A stretch of 20,527 nucleotides of DNA from Clostridiales bacterium (GTDB lineage: Bacteria; Bacillota; Clostridia; Clostridiales; Caloramatoraceae). The DNA is taken from NCBI GenBank assembly GCA_026416355.1, contig JAOAFH010000030.1, positions 1 through 20,527 of the forward strand. The letters are read 5' to 3'. The translations under genes and the position numbers were made by a program. The notes under the pieces are model-generated. The model made no database searches and had not been told where the DNA came from. It was given only the letters and a program-made list of their open reading frames with translations. Below are positions 1 to 6,826 of the stretch, one piece after another. Each line of letters begins with the position of its first letter. Positions within the stretch are counted from its first letter, which is position 1.

Positions 1-851
1 GCACCTAAGGCAATCATCTTCAACACATCTACTCCTGTTCTAACACCACCATCTGCTAGGATTGTTATTTTCCCCTTAACAGCCTTTGCAATCTCTGGTA
101 AAACCTCTGCAACTCCTGGTGTATGATCAAGAACTCTTCCACCGTGGTTTGATACAGCTATCGCACTTGCCCCTGTTTCAACAGCAAGCATTGCATCTTC
201 AACAGTCATAACACCCTTTAATATAAATGGAAGTTTTGTTGATTCAACTAATTCCCTTATTTCTTCAACAGTCTTTGGCCCAACTGGTTTACCATAGAGT
301 GCAAGTGTTATTAACCCCGCTGCATCTATATCTACACCAACTGCAAAAACTCCAGCCTCTTCTGCCATTTTTATCTTTGAAATAATATTTTTGTTCTCCC
401 AAGGCTTAATAATTGCAATACCTTGTCCTTCAACCTTTTTAAGTTCTTCTAAATTTGTAGGAAGAAAAGTATCAATAGCTGTATCTCCAACTATTGGATA
501 TATTCCTGCTTCCAAGCAACCATTTATTACCCAGGAAATATACTCTCTTTCAGTAAACTTTCCTCCCATATTAAGCGTTGTTCCTGATACTGGCGCTGCC
601 ATAACTGGAATTCTTAATTTTTTCCCAAACAATTCAACAGATGTATCTGGATCTTTTGCATCATGAATAACCCTCATATTAACCATTACATTATCTAATG
701 CTTCATAGTTTGCATAAAAGGCCTTTCCTGAACCTGTTCCTCCCATACCTGGAACTTCACCTGCACATGCTTTACCATTACATACAGCACATACTCTACA
801 GCTTCCATTTAGATTTTCTTTGGCATTTTTTAAAACTTCTTTAAACTCCAT
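1..851 (-). CDS. FMN-dependent alpha-hydroxy-acid oxidizing protein (3' end outside window)
   Basis: This is the N-terminal 283 residues of a lactate oxidase / glycolate oxidase type TIM-barrel flavoenzyme, which oxidises a 2-hydroxy acid using FMN in the cytosol. Visible family motifs are SNHGGR with the catalytic His at about residue 236 and Arg at 239, and ADGGVR with Asp at about 267, which belongs to the FMN phosphate region. The N-terminus carries a Cys cluster (C18, C21, C24, C29) followed by a Gly-rich GEVPGMGG stretch, an extension absent from classical plant and yeast enzymes. The ATG at 851 follows AGGGGG with about 6 nt spacing and lies 15 bp after the phosphoesterase stop, so it is the last visible gene of the GNAT-phosphoesterase operon. 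The substrate cannot be told from sequence; type 2 isopentenyl-diphosphate isomerase is a related fold but fits the HGGR motif less well. Confidence 0.85.
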   Translation of the reverse strand, partial: MEFKEVLKNAKENLNGSCRVCAVCNGKACAGEVPGMGGTGSGKAFYANYEALDNVMVNMRVIHDAKDPDTSVELFGKKLRIPVMAAPVSGTTLNMGGKFTEREYISWVINGCLEAGIYPIVGDTAIDTFLPTNLEELKKVEGQGIAIIKPWENKNIISKIKMAEEAGVFAVGVDIDAAGLITLALYGKPVGPKTVEEIRELVESTKLPFILKGVMTVEDAMLAVETGASAIAVSNHGGRVLDHTPGVAEVLPEIAKAVKGKITILADGGVRTGVDVLKMIALG

Positions 852-866
852 AATTCATCCCCCTGT

Positions 867-1415
867 TTATATTTTATTTTTTTCAATAACTTCTCCTGTT
901 TCAGAATTAAGAAATACAATTTCTCCATCCTGATAATATGCTAAAGATGGGATACCATCTCCCTTAGGCACTGAAATGCTTCCTGGATTTACAATAATAG
1001 AATTGTTATATCTTTCAAATCTTCTTATGTGAGTATGTCCAAGCACCATTATATGTATATTAAATCTATCAATCATTTTTTTGATTTCTTCATCACTATA
1101 TTCATGTCCATGATTAACCATAAATTTTACCCCATCTTTTTCATAGAAAACGACTGGCATAAATACAGGATAATCAAGTACCATCAAATCAACCTCAGCA
1201 TCACAATTACCCCTAGCTATAATTAAAGGCTTTTTTAAATTTTGTATCTCATCTATTAAGCCTTGAGGATTATAGCCTTCTAAAATTGGATTTCTAGGCC
1301 CATGATAAAGTATATCTCCTGCACACAAAATAACGTCTGCATCATTTAATATTTCGATAGCTCTTTTAAATTTACTTGGATAGCCATGAATATCACTAAT
1401 TAACCCAATTTTCAT
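867..1415 (-). CDS. YfcE/MJ0936-family metallophosphoesterase
   Basis: A 182-residue calcineurin-like phosphoesterase of the small YfcE (MJ0936) class, whose members hydrolyse phosphodiesters using two metal ions, usually Mn. The full metal-ligand set is present in order: DIHG (D8, H10), GD (D34), GNCD (N70), NHGH (H102) and GHTH (H127, H129). The length matches the family norm of about 160-185. The physiological substrate is not known for most members. The ATG at 1415 follows GGAAGGG, and only one base separates it from the stop of the upstream acetyltransferase gene, so the two are probably translationally coupled. The protein has no signal peptide and is cytosolic. Confidence 0.9.
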   Translation of the reverse strand: MKIGLISDIHGYPSKFKRAIEILNDADVILCAGDILYHGPRNPILEGYNPQGLIDEIQNLKKPLIIARGNCDAEVDLMVLDYPVFMPVVFYEKDGVKFMVNHGHEYSDEEIKKMIDRFNIHIMVLGHTHIRRFERYNNSIIVNPGSISVPKGDGIPSLAYYQDGEIVFLNSETGEVIEKNKI

Positions 1416-1416
1416 T

Positions 1417-1935
1417 TTATATCCCTTCCTCTCTTTTTTTACTCATAGCTATTATGTTAAGGTATTTTCCATTTTTATATACCCTATCCCTTAGCTCTCC
1501 TTCAAATTCAAACCCAAGTTTTCTATACATATTAATTGCAATTTTATTGTCACTTAAAACATTTAAATATACTAAATTCATGTTCATTTCATTGAATATA
1601 AAATCAAGAGCCGTCTTCATAGCATCTTTGCCAAGTCCCTTACCCCTTTGACTTTTATCATATATTACTATTCCAATTTCACAATTTCTATATTCCCATT
1701 TTATTTTATCTACTATAAGAAGCCCTATTGGCTTATGGTCTTGATTATCTATAACAAATATTTTTTTATTACTTTCTTCATCTGATGATAGAACATATGA
1801 ATCTGCATATCTTCTTGATAATGGGTAAATAATATCTAAATTTATATTTGTTTCTCTGTCATTTAACCAAGCTGATATTATTCTAGCATCCTCTAGTTCA
1901 ACTGCTCTTAGATATATTTTGTCTCCCTTTAGCAA
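1417..1935 (-). CDS. GNAT-family N-acetyltransferase (RimJ/RimL-like), TTG start
   Basis: A 172-residue acetyltransferase of the GNAT superfamily, which moves an acetyl group from acetyl-CoA to an amine. The N-terminal LRAVELEDA and the acetyl-CoA pyrophosphate loop QRGKGLGKDA (about residues 96-104) are typical of the RimJ/RimL/SpeG-like branch, as is the C-terminal N-x-x-A-x-x-M-Y-x-K-L-GFEFEG element. The substrate, such as a ribosomal protein N-terminus, a polyamine or an amino acid, cannot be assigned. I chose TTG at 1935 rather than the upstream ATG at 1959 because a near-perfect AAGGAGGGA (1941-1949) lies 6 nt before the TTG, and the ATG would sit upstream of that site with none of its own. 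It is the first gene of the leftmost operon. Confidence 0.85.
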   Translation of the reverse strand: MLKGDKIYLRAVELEDARIISAWLNDRETNINLDIIYPLSRRYADSYVLSSDEESNKKIFVIDNQDHKPIGLLIVDKIKWEYRNCEIGIVIYDKSQRGKGLGKDAMKTALDFIFNEMNMNLVYLNVLSDNKIAINMYRKLGFEFEGELRDRVYKNGKYLNIIAMSKKREEGI

Positions 1936-1959
1936 ATCCGTCCCTCCTTTACACCACAT

Positions 1960-1988
1960 ATATTAATTTTATCATAATTTTAATACAA
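1960..1988 (-). promoter_or_regulatory. Weak sigma-A promoter candidate for the GNAT operon
   Basis: On the minus strand TTGTAT (1983-1988) and TAATAT (1960-1965) are separated by 17 bp and would place the start about 18 nt before the TTG codon. Each hexamer matches consensus only partly and the region is very AT-rich, so this is tentative. Confidence 0.3.
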
Positions 1989-2273
1989 ATTTAAATAGAT
2001 AAATTTATGTTTTAAATTAATAACTCTTTAACTTACTAACCCATTCTTCTTTTTATATTATCAAAACTTCATACTATCCGAAAAGCAAGAGCCATTTAAC
2101 AATTAAAGAAGTATATTGATATAAACTTTAGAAACTCTAAGGTTTTCTTTGTGAAATATCATAATACTTCGTAATTTTTAAATGGCTCTTTTGTCATAGT
2201 TTATCTAGTTACATTATTACTTAATTTTTTATAAAATCATATCTACATATTTTAAATCAATAACTAGCGTATA
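1989..2273. other. Intergenic region with one long palindrome and no gene
   Basis: This is part of the only gap longer than 300 bases that is not explained by a leader RNA. It holds the 104-nt self-complementary element at 2087-2190. Otherwise it is AT-rich sequence with no ORF preceded by a ribosome binding site that I would defend. The permease terminator follows immediately on its right. Confidence 0.6.
2087..2190. repeat. 104-nt near-palindromic element (MITE-like or structured RNA)
   Basis: The outer arms 2087-2105 and 2172-2190 are complementary at all but one position. Inside them 2108-2114 pairs with 2164-2170, and 2117-2122 with 2156-2161. An apical hairpin pairs 2123-2132 with 2136-2145 around an AAC loop. 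About 41 base pairs form in 104 nt. The only wobble (2127/2141) is U-G if the plus strand is transcribed and A-C if the minus strand is, a slight hint for a plus-strand RNA. A TTTT run at 2189-2192 follows on the plus strand. The arm GCCATTTAACAATTAA resembles the arm of the terminator at 2280-2327 (GCCATGAACAATTAA), so the element may be related to the terminator family in this window. No coding capacity is seen. Confidence 0.6.
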
Positions 2274-2327
2274 TAAAGAAAAAGCCATGAACAATTAAGG
2301 TCATAACCCTAATTATCCATGGCTTTT
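2274..2327 (-). terminator. Rho-independent terminator of the amino acid permease
   Basis: On the minus strand a 21-bp stem (2307-2327 with 2280-2300) closes a 6-nt loop and is followed by TTTTTCTTTAT. All three plus-strand mismatches become G-U wobbles when read as minus-strand RNA, which marks the transcribed strand. It lies 28 bp after the permease stop and shares the GCCATG...ACAAT arm with the terminators at 4384-4431 and 10515-10559. Confidence 0.9.
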
Positions 2328-2354
2328 ATCAAACTATTTTATGCATATTTTACA

Positions 2355-3680
2355 TTAGTTCTTCTTTAGATACTTATATACTGGTAGACCTACTAGTGTA
2401 ACAGCAACACCATATAGTGCATAAGTTGTGTTTGTTAATAGAGTATTTATTAATATAAATACCCCTCCCCCAATACCTATAAGTGGTATTATTGGGAATA
2501 GTGGAACTTCATATGGTCTGTGTAGATGTGGGAATTTCTTTCTTAAAACAAATACACCTGCAACAGCCATTGTGAAGAATATCCAAAGAACAAATACAAC
2601 AAGGTCAGTTAATATATCAAATGAACCTGTTGCAACATATATAATTGTCATAACAAATGAGAATAACATAGCATTAACTGGTGTACCATACTTTTCATTT
2701 TCTTTTCCTAAGAATTCATGGTATGGTAGTAGTCTTTCCTTCGCCATTGCAAATGGAACTCTTGGTCCTGTTAATATATATCCATTTAACGCACCAAATA
2801 TTGATATTAATATACCTGCTGATATAAACGCAGCTCCACCTTTACCAAATAGAACAACTGCTGCATCTGAAGCTGCCTTCTTTGATGCCATAACTTGTTC
2901 TACAGGTAGTACATTGATAACTGCAATATTTATTGTTACATATGCAATCATAACCAATACAAGTCCACCGATTATTGCCTTTGGTAGGTTCTTCCCTGGA
3001 TTTTCTATATCTCCAGCAACATTACCAACATTAATCCATCCATCATAAGCCCAAAGTGTTCCTAGTATTGCAGCACCAAATCCTGCTGTTGTACTAGCAC
3101 TTGTAACCATTGGTGTAAAATCGTGTGCTTGTCCCTTTAAAAGACCAAATATTATTAGTATAAATATTGGAAGTAGCTTTGCTATTGTAGCTACTGATTG
3201 TAGTTTACCACCAAACTTTGTTGATAAACAGTTTACAACCATTAAGAACCCGATAACTGCAACCGCTAATAGCTTTTGTTGGAAATCTGATAAATTAACA
3301 AATGCAGTTGCTTGAGTTGCAAATACTATACCAAGAGCAGCCATTGAACCTGGTATATATACTAGAGTTTGAACCCATCCTAATAGGAATGCCCATTTTT
3401 CACCATATAATTCCTTAAGATATGCAAATAGACCACCTGTCTTTGGAATTGCCGCTGCAATTTCTGCAACAGTAAGTCCAGCAGCCATAGTTATAATTCC
3501 ACCTACTATCCATGCTAATATTCCAAGTCCTGGAGCACCAGCCTTTGTGAAAACTACTGATGGTTTAAAGAAAATACCTGAACCAATAACTACCCCAATA
3601 ACTACTGCGATAGCTTCCATTAGTCCTAGACTCTTTTTAGATTGTTGAACTTCAACATTTTGCTCTTTTAACGCTTGCAT
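2355..3680 (-). CDS. APC-superfamily amino acid permease (LAT/SteT-like)
   Basis: A 441-residue integral membrane amino acid transporter. The consensus GSGIF in the first membrane segment (about residues 33-37), the following GxxxxxxWxxGG in segment 2 and the AxxxAAAIPKTGG loop are characteristic of the APC superfamily. Overall it resembles SteT-type Ser/Thr exchangers and other L-amino-acid transporter relatives. About 12 hydrophobic segments can be counted. The substrate is not determined. I start at ATG 3680 rather than at the upstream in-frame TTG (3722), because GGAAGG lies 5 nt before the 3680 ATG and none precedes the other. It has its own promoter (3737-3765) and terminator, so it is monocistronic. 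A possible CodY-type site lies upstream (see findings). Confidence 0.9.
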   Translation of the reverse strand: MQALKEQNVEVQQSKKSLGLMEAIAVVIGVVIGSGIFFKPSVVFTKAGAPGLGILAWIVGGIITMAAGLTVAEIAAAIPKTGGLFAYLKELYGEKWAFLLGWVQTLVYIPGSMAALGIVFATQATAFVNLSDFQQKLLAVAVIGFLMVVNCLSTKFGGKLQSVATIAKLLPIFILIIFGLLKGQAHDFTPMVTSASTTAGFGAAILGTLWAYDGWINVGNVAGDIENPGKNLPKAIIGGLVLVMIAYVTINIAVINVLPVEQVMASKKAASDAAVVLFGKGGAAFISAGILISIFGALNGYILTGPRVPFAMAKERLLPYHEFLGKENEKYGTPVNAMLFSFVMTIIYVATGSFDILTDLVVFVLWIFFTMAVAGVFVLRKKFPHLHRPYEVPLFPIIPLIGIGGGVFILINTLLTNTTYALYGVAVTLVGLPVYKYLKKN

Positions 3681-3736
3681 TTTACCCTTCCTTCCATGTG
3701 TAATTTCGATAATAAATTGCAAATTTCGACTTTTCT

Positions 3737-3765
3737 ATTGTACAAAAAAGAAATATTTTTTTCAA
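3737..3765 (-). promoter_or_regulatory. Sigma-A promoter of the permease gene
   Basis: On the minus strand TTGAAA (3760-3765), a 17-bp spacer and TACAAT (3737-3742) match consensus at 5 of 6 bases each. The start is expected near 3730, giving a leader of about 50 nt. The leader has two copies of TCGAAATT. Confidence 0.75.
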
Positions 3766-3793
3766 CTAATTTTGCGAAAAAAACTATAAATAG

Positions 3794-4267
3794 TCAATTT
3801 TCAGAATTGTTGCCTATGAATTTTTCTATTTCATTTTCTGTATAAACTTTTATTCCGTTTTGTAAAAACAGCTCGGCTGTAACTCCATTGCCTTTTTTAA
3901 GTGTTCCTGTAAAAGTTCCATCATAAATGACTCCACATCCACATGATGGGCTTTTAGCCTTTAATATTGCAACTTTTATGCCATATAATTTCGCTATTTT
4001 TAAGCTCTCTTGTGCTCCTTTTAGAAATTGTTCTGTTACGTCTTCCCCACAGTTGTTTTCTATTTTCCCTTTTCCATTAAGTACGTCTTTAGCATCTCCT
4101 GATACTATTTCTGCTGGATGCCTTGGAGTAGATAGTCCCCCTAATTGTTCAGGACAAATAGGTATTAGTTGATATTTTTCAATAAGCTTTAAAACCTCTT
4201 TATTTTTATTATCACCCCCATTATATTTACAGTTTAGACCAAATAAGCATGCACTAACTAAAATCAT
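3794..4267 (-). CDS. DUF523-family protein
   Basis: A 157-residue cytosolic protein of the DUF523 (YbbK-like) family, whose biochemical role is not established. Family hallmarks are the N-terminal ILVSACLFGLNCKYNGG, the central LGGLSTPRHPAEI, and the KSPSCGCG motif followed by YDGTFTGTL and GNGVTAELF. The conserved Cys residues in SACL, NCKY and SPSCGCG suggest metal or thiol chemistry, which is inference only. The start is ATG 4267; the in-frame GTG three codons upstream overlaps the GAGGTG ribosome binding site and is unlikely to be used. No convincing terminator separates it from the permease promoter, so some read-through is likely. Confidence 0.88.
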   Translation of the reverse strand: MILVSACLFGLNCKYNGGDNKNKEVLKLIEKYQLIPICPEQLGGLSTPRHPAEIVSGDAKDVLNGKGKIENNCGEDVTEQFLKGAQESLKIAKLYGIKVAILKAKSPSCGCGVIYDGTFTGTLKKGNGVTAELFLQNGIKVYTENEIEKFIGNNSEN

Positions 4268-4294
4268 AAAACACACCTCTTTAAGCTAATATAC

Positions 4295-4323
4295 AATTTA
4301 TTATATATTTCGACACTTTTCAA
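4295..4323 (-). promoter_or_regulatory. Tentative promoter of the DUF523 gene
   Basis: Minus-strand TTGAAA (4318-4323), 17 bp, then TAAATT (4295-4300). The -35 is good and the -10 matches only 4 of 6. Several other TATAAT-like strings nearby lack a correctly spaced -35. Confidence 0.35.
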
Positions 4324-4383
4324 TAATTTAGTCAAAAACTTAATATAAATTTTTTTTAATAATTATAATATAATTAATTAGAA

Positions 4384-4431
4384 GCGCCATGGACAATATC
4401 AAATTATTATTAGTGATATTGTCCATGGCGT
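4384..4431 (-). terminator. Terminator hairpin downstream of mutS2
   Basis: A perfect 17-bp inverted repeat (4385-4401 with 4414-4430) surrounds a 12-nt loop, starting 14 bp after the mutS2 stop. A second complementary pair (4376-4383 with 4438-4445) can extend the stem outwards. The downstream tract on the minus strand is AT-rich rather than pure T. Fourteen bases of one arm (4386-4399) recur exactly at 10524-10537. Confidence 0.75.
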
Positions 4432-4444
4432 CTATAATTCTAAT

Positions 4445-6811
4445 TTATTTTAACTCTACAACTGTAACCCCACTTCCGCCTTCGCTTAAATCACCCATTC
4501 TTGTTGATTTAACATGGTGATGCTTTTTAAGTGCCTGTTTAATTCCTTCTCTTAGTGCACCTGTTCCTTTACCGTGAATTATTCTAACACTATTTAACCC
4601 AGCAATATATGCATCATCTAGATATTTATCAAGATTGTATAGTGCTTCATCTACTGTTTGTCCTCTTAAATCAATTTGTGTTTCAATATTTTGAGCCTTT
4701 TGTTTTATTATATTTGTAACTCCTGTCTTTTTAACTTCCTTTTTCTTTGATTCTTCTCTCTTAAGCTTGCTAAGTGGAACATTTAATTTCATTATGCCAA
4801 TTTGTACCTGAACATCTCCCTTAGAATCAGGTTTAGATAAAACTATTCCTCTTTGCGAAACAGTTGTTACAAATACCTCATCACCAACATTTACGTCATC
4901 TAATTGTTCTTCTACATCAATAGTTTCTTCTTTTTTTGTATTTTTGTATATATCGTCAACCTTTTGATTTAGCTTTCTTCTTGCCTCTTCAGCCTGTTTT
5001 AGACATGCTGCATCTTCACTTCTCTTTTTTAGTTCAATAAGTTCCTTAATTATTTGGTCTGCTTCATATTTTGCCTGCTGAACAATTCTTCTTGCTTCTT
5101 CTTGAGCCTTTTGCACTAATTTTTCTCTTTGGCTATCTAATTTATATTTCTTCTCTGAAAGTTCCTTTTTAATTTCAACTGATTCTCTCTTTGCCCTTTC
5201 AGCTTCCTCTATTTCCTTTTCTAAAAGCATTGTTTTATTTTGTAGAGCTTGAATTACATCCTCAAACTTAGCTGCATCTTGAGAAATTTTCTTCTTTGCA
5301 TTTTCAATAATGTCACTTCCAAGTCCAAGCCTTTTTGATATCTCAAATGCATTTGATTTTCCTGGAATACCAATGAGTAGCCTATAAGTAGGTCTTAATG
5401 TCTCTACATCAAATTCAACACTTGCATTCTCAAAGCCTTCCTTTTCCATTGCAAAAACCTTAAGCTCACTATAGTGGGTTGTTGCTACAATCTTTGCACC
5501 TTTTTCAAAAATATATTCAAGTATAGACATGGCAAGTGCAGCACCTTCTGTTGGGTCTGTTCCTGCCCCAAGTTCATCTACTAAAACTAGAGACTTTTCA
5601 TCTACTTCATTAATAATACTAACAATGTTTGTCATATGTGATGAGAATGTTGATAAACTTTGTTCTATACTCTGCTCATCTCCAATGTCTGCAAATACCT
5701 TATTAAATATAGATACCTCAGAACCTGATGAAACTGGTATTGCAAGACCAGTCATGGCCATCAATGTTAAAAGACCTGTTGTCTTTAATGTAACAGTTTT
5801 ACCACCTGTATTAGGTCCTGTTATAATAAGGGCTCTATAAGCATCCCCTAACCTAATATCAGTTGGAACAACTACCTCTTTGTCTATTAGAGGGTGTCTT
5901 GCCTGTCTTAAGTTTATTACTCCTTTTGTATTAATTCCTGGGATTGAAGCATTTAAATCAAGCCCAAATTTACCCTTTGCTACAACAAAGTCAAGGTAAC
6001 CAATATTTAAGTTGTTGTGCTCTAGATAATCAGCATTATTTGCAACCTTTGTACTAAGTTCTAAAAGTATTCTTTCTATCTCCTGTTTTTCCTTAAGCAT
6101 AAGCTCTTTTATTTCGTTGTTTAATTCAACTACCGCCATAGGCTCAATAAATAAAGTTGATCCACTTGATGATTGGTCGTGAACAAGCCCTGGTACACTT
6201 CCCTTAAACTCAGCCTTTACAGGCAATACATATCTGTCTCCCCTTAAAGTTATAATTGGGTCTTGAAGATATTTAGAATAGCTTTGTAACATTGATTGAA
6301 GCTTTTCTTTTATCTTTGAGTTTTTATCTCTTATGGATCTTCTAATACTATATAGCTTTTCACTTGCTCTATCTGATATTTCTGTTTCACTAATTATCTT
6401 TGTTTCTATTTCATTTTCTAATCCCTTAACAACAACTAAAGAATCTACTACTTCATAAATAATAGGGCATATTTCTTCTTTGTTTCCGTCATTCATAAAC
6501 TCCTTTAATCTTCTAGCACATTTAAGCACAGAGTTTACCCTAAGAAGTTCTACAGGCTGAAGAGTAAATCCCATTTTTGCTCTTTTTATAATATCTGATA
6601 TATCATGTGTTGTATCAAATGGAAGGCTTCCCCATCTTAGAACAACTTCAAATGCCTCCCTTGTCTCCTCAAGCCTTTCTCTAACCTCATGAACATTGGT
6701 AGATGGCATAAGTTCTCTTACCATCTTTTTACCTATCTCAGAGATTGCTCTTTTTTCAAGCATATCTATAATTTTATTGTATTCAAGTATCCTTAATGCC
6801 TTTTCGTTCAT
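4445..6811 (-). CDS. mutS2: Endonuclease MutS2 / collided-ribosome rescue ATPase
   Basis: A 788-residue MutS2, matching the usual length of about 785. It has MutS-type core and lever regions, then the ATPase with Walker A GPNTGGKT (about 332-339), signature SLSTFSSHM (385-393) and Walker B LVLVDELGAGTDP (from 408). A long charged coiled coil (about 510-640), a KOW-like segment (VGDEVFVTTVSQRGIV) and a C-terminal Smr domain (about 709-788, with IDLRG and HGKGTG) follow. Known roles of the family are splitting of collided ribosomes in Bacillus and suppression of recombination; it has no role in mismatch repair. ATG 6811 is preferred over ATG 6820 because AAGGAAGG ends right at the latter. The gap to the U32 stop is 15 bp, so the two form one operon. 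Confidence 0.95.
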   Translation of the reverse strand: MNEKALRILEYNKIIDMLEKRAISEIGKKMVRELMPSTNVHEVRERLEETREAFEVVLRWGSLPFDTTHDISDIIKRAKMGFTLQPVELLRVNSVLKCARRLKEFMNDGNKEEICPIIYEVVDSLVVVKGLENEIETKIISETEISDRASEKLYSIRRSIRDKNSKIKEKLQSMLQSYSKYLQDPIITLRGDRYVLPVKAEFKGSVPGLVHDQSSSGSTLFIEPMAVVELNNEIKELMLKEKQEIERILLELSTKVANNADYLEHNNLNIGYLDFVVAKGKFGLDLNASIPGINTKGVINLRQARHPLIDKEVVVPTDIRLGDAYRALIITGPNTGGKTVTLKTTGLLTLMAMTGLAIPVSSGSEVSIFNKVFADIGDEQSIEQSLSTFSSHMTNIVSIINEVDEKSLVLVDELGAGTDPTEGAALAMSILEYIFEKGAKIVATTHYSELKVFAMEKEGFENASVEFDVETLRPTYRLLIGIPGKSNAFEISKRLGLGSDIIENAKKKISQDAAKFEDVIQALQNKTMLLEKEIEEAERAKRESVEIKKELSEKKYKLDSQREKLVQKAQEEARRIVQQAKYEADQIIKELIELKKRSEDAACLKQAEEARRKLNQKVDDIYKNTKKEETIDVEEQLDDVNVGDEVFVTTVSQRGIVLSKPDSKGDVQVQIGIMKLNVPLSKLKREESKKKEVKKTGVTNIIKQKAQNIETQIDLRGQTVDEALYNLDKYLDDAYIAGLNSVRIIHGKGTGALREGIKQALKKHHHVKSTRMGDLSEGGSGVTVVELK

Positions 6812-6826
6812 TTTACCCATCCTTCC

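Noticed and set aside
1957..1959. ATG start for the GNAT gene
   Set aside because: It lies upstream of the strong AAGGAGGGA, which is ideally spaced for the TTG at 1935; the added residues do not resemble the family.
2428..3048. A 206-codon open frame on the plus strand
   Set aside because: Antisense to the permease, low-complexity product, no ribosome binding site; a shadow of a well-supported gene.
3773..3797. Possible terminator after DUF523 (ACTATTTATAGT followed by a T-run, minus strand)
   Set aside because: At most a 4-bp all-weak stem; too unstable for termination, although the T-run is good.
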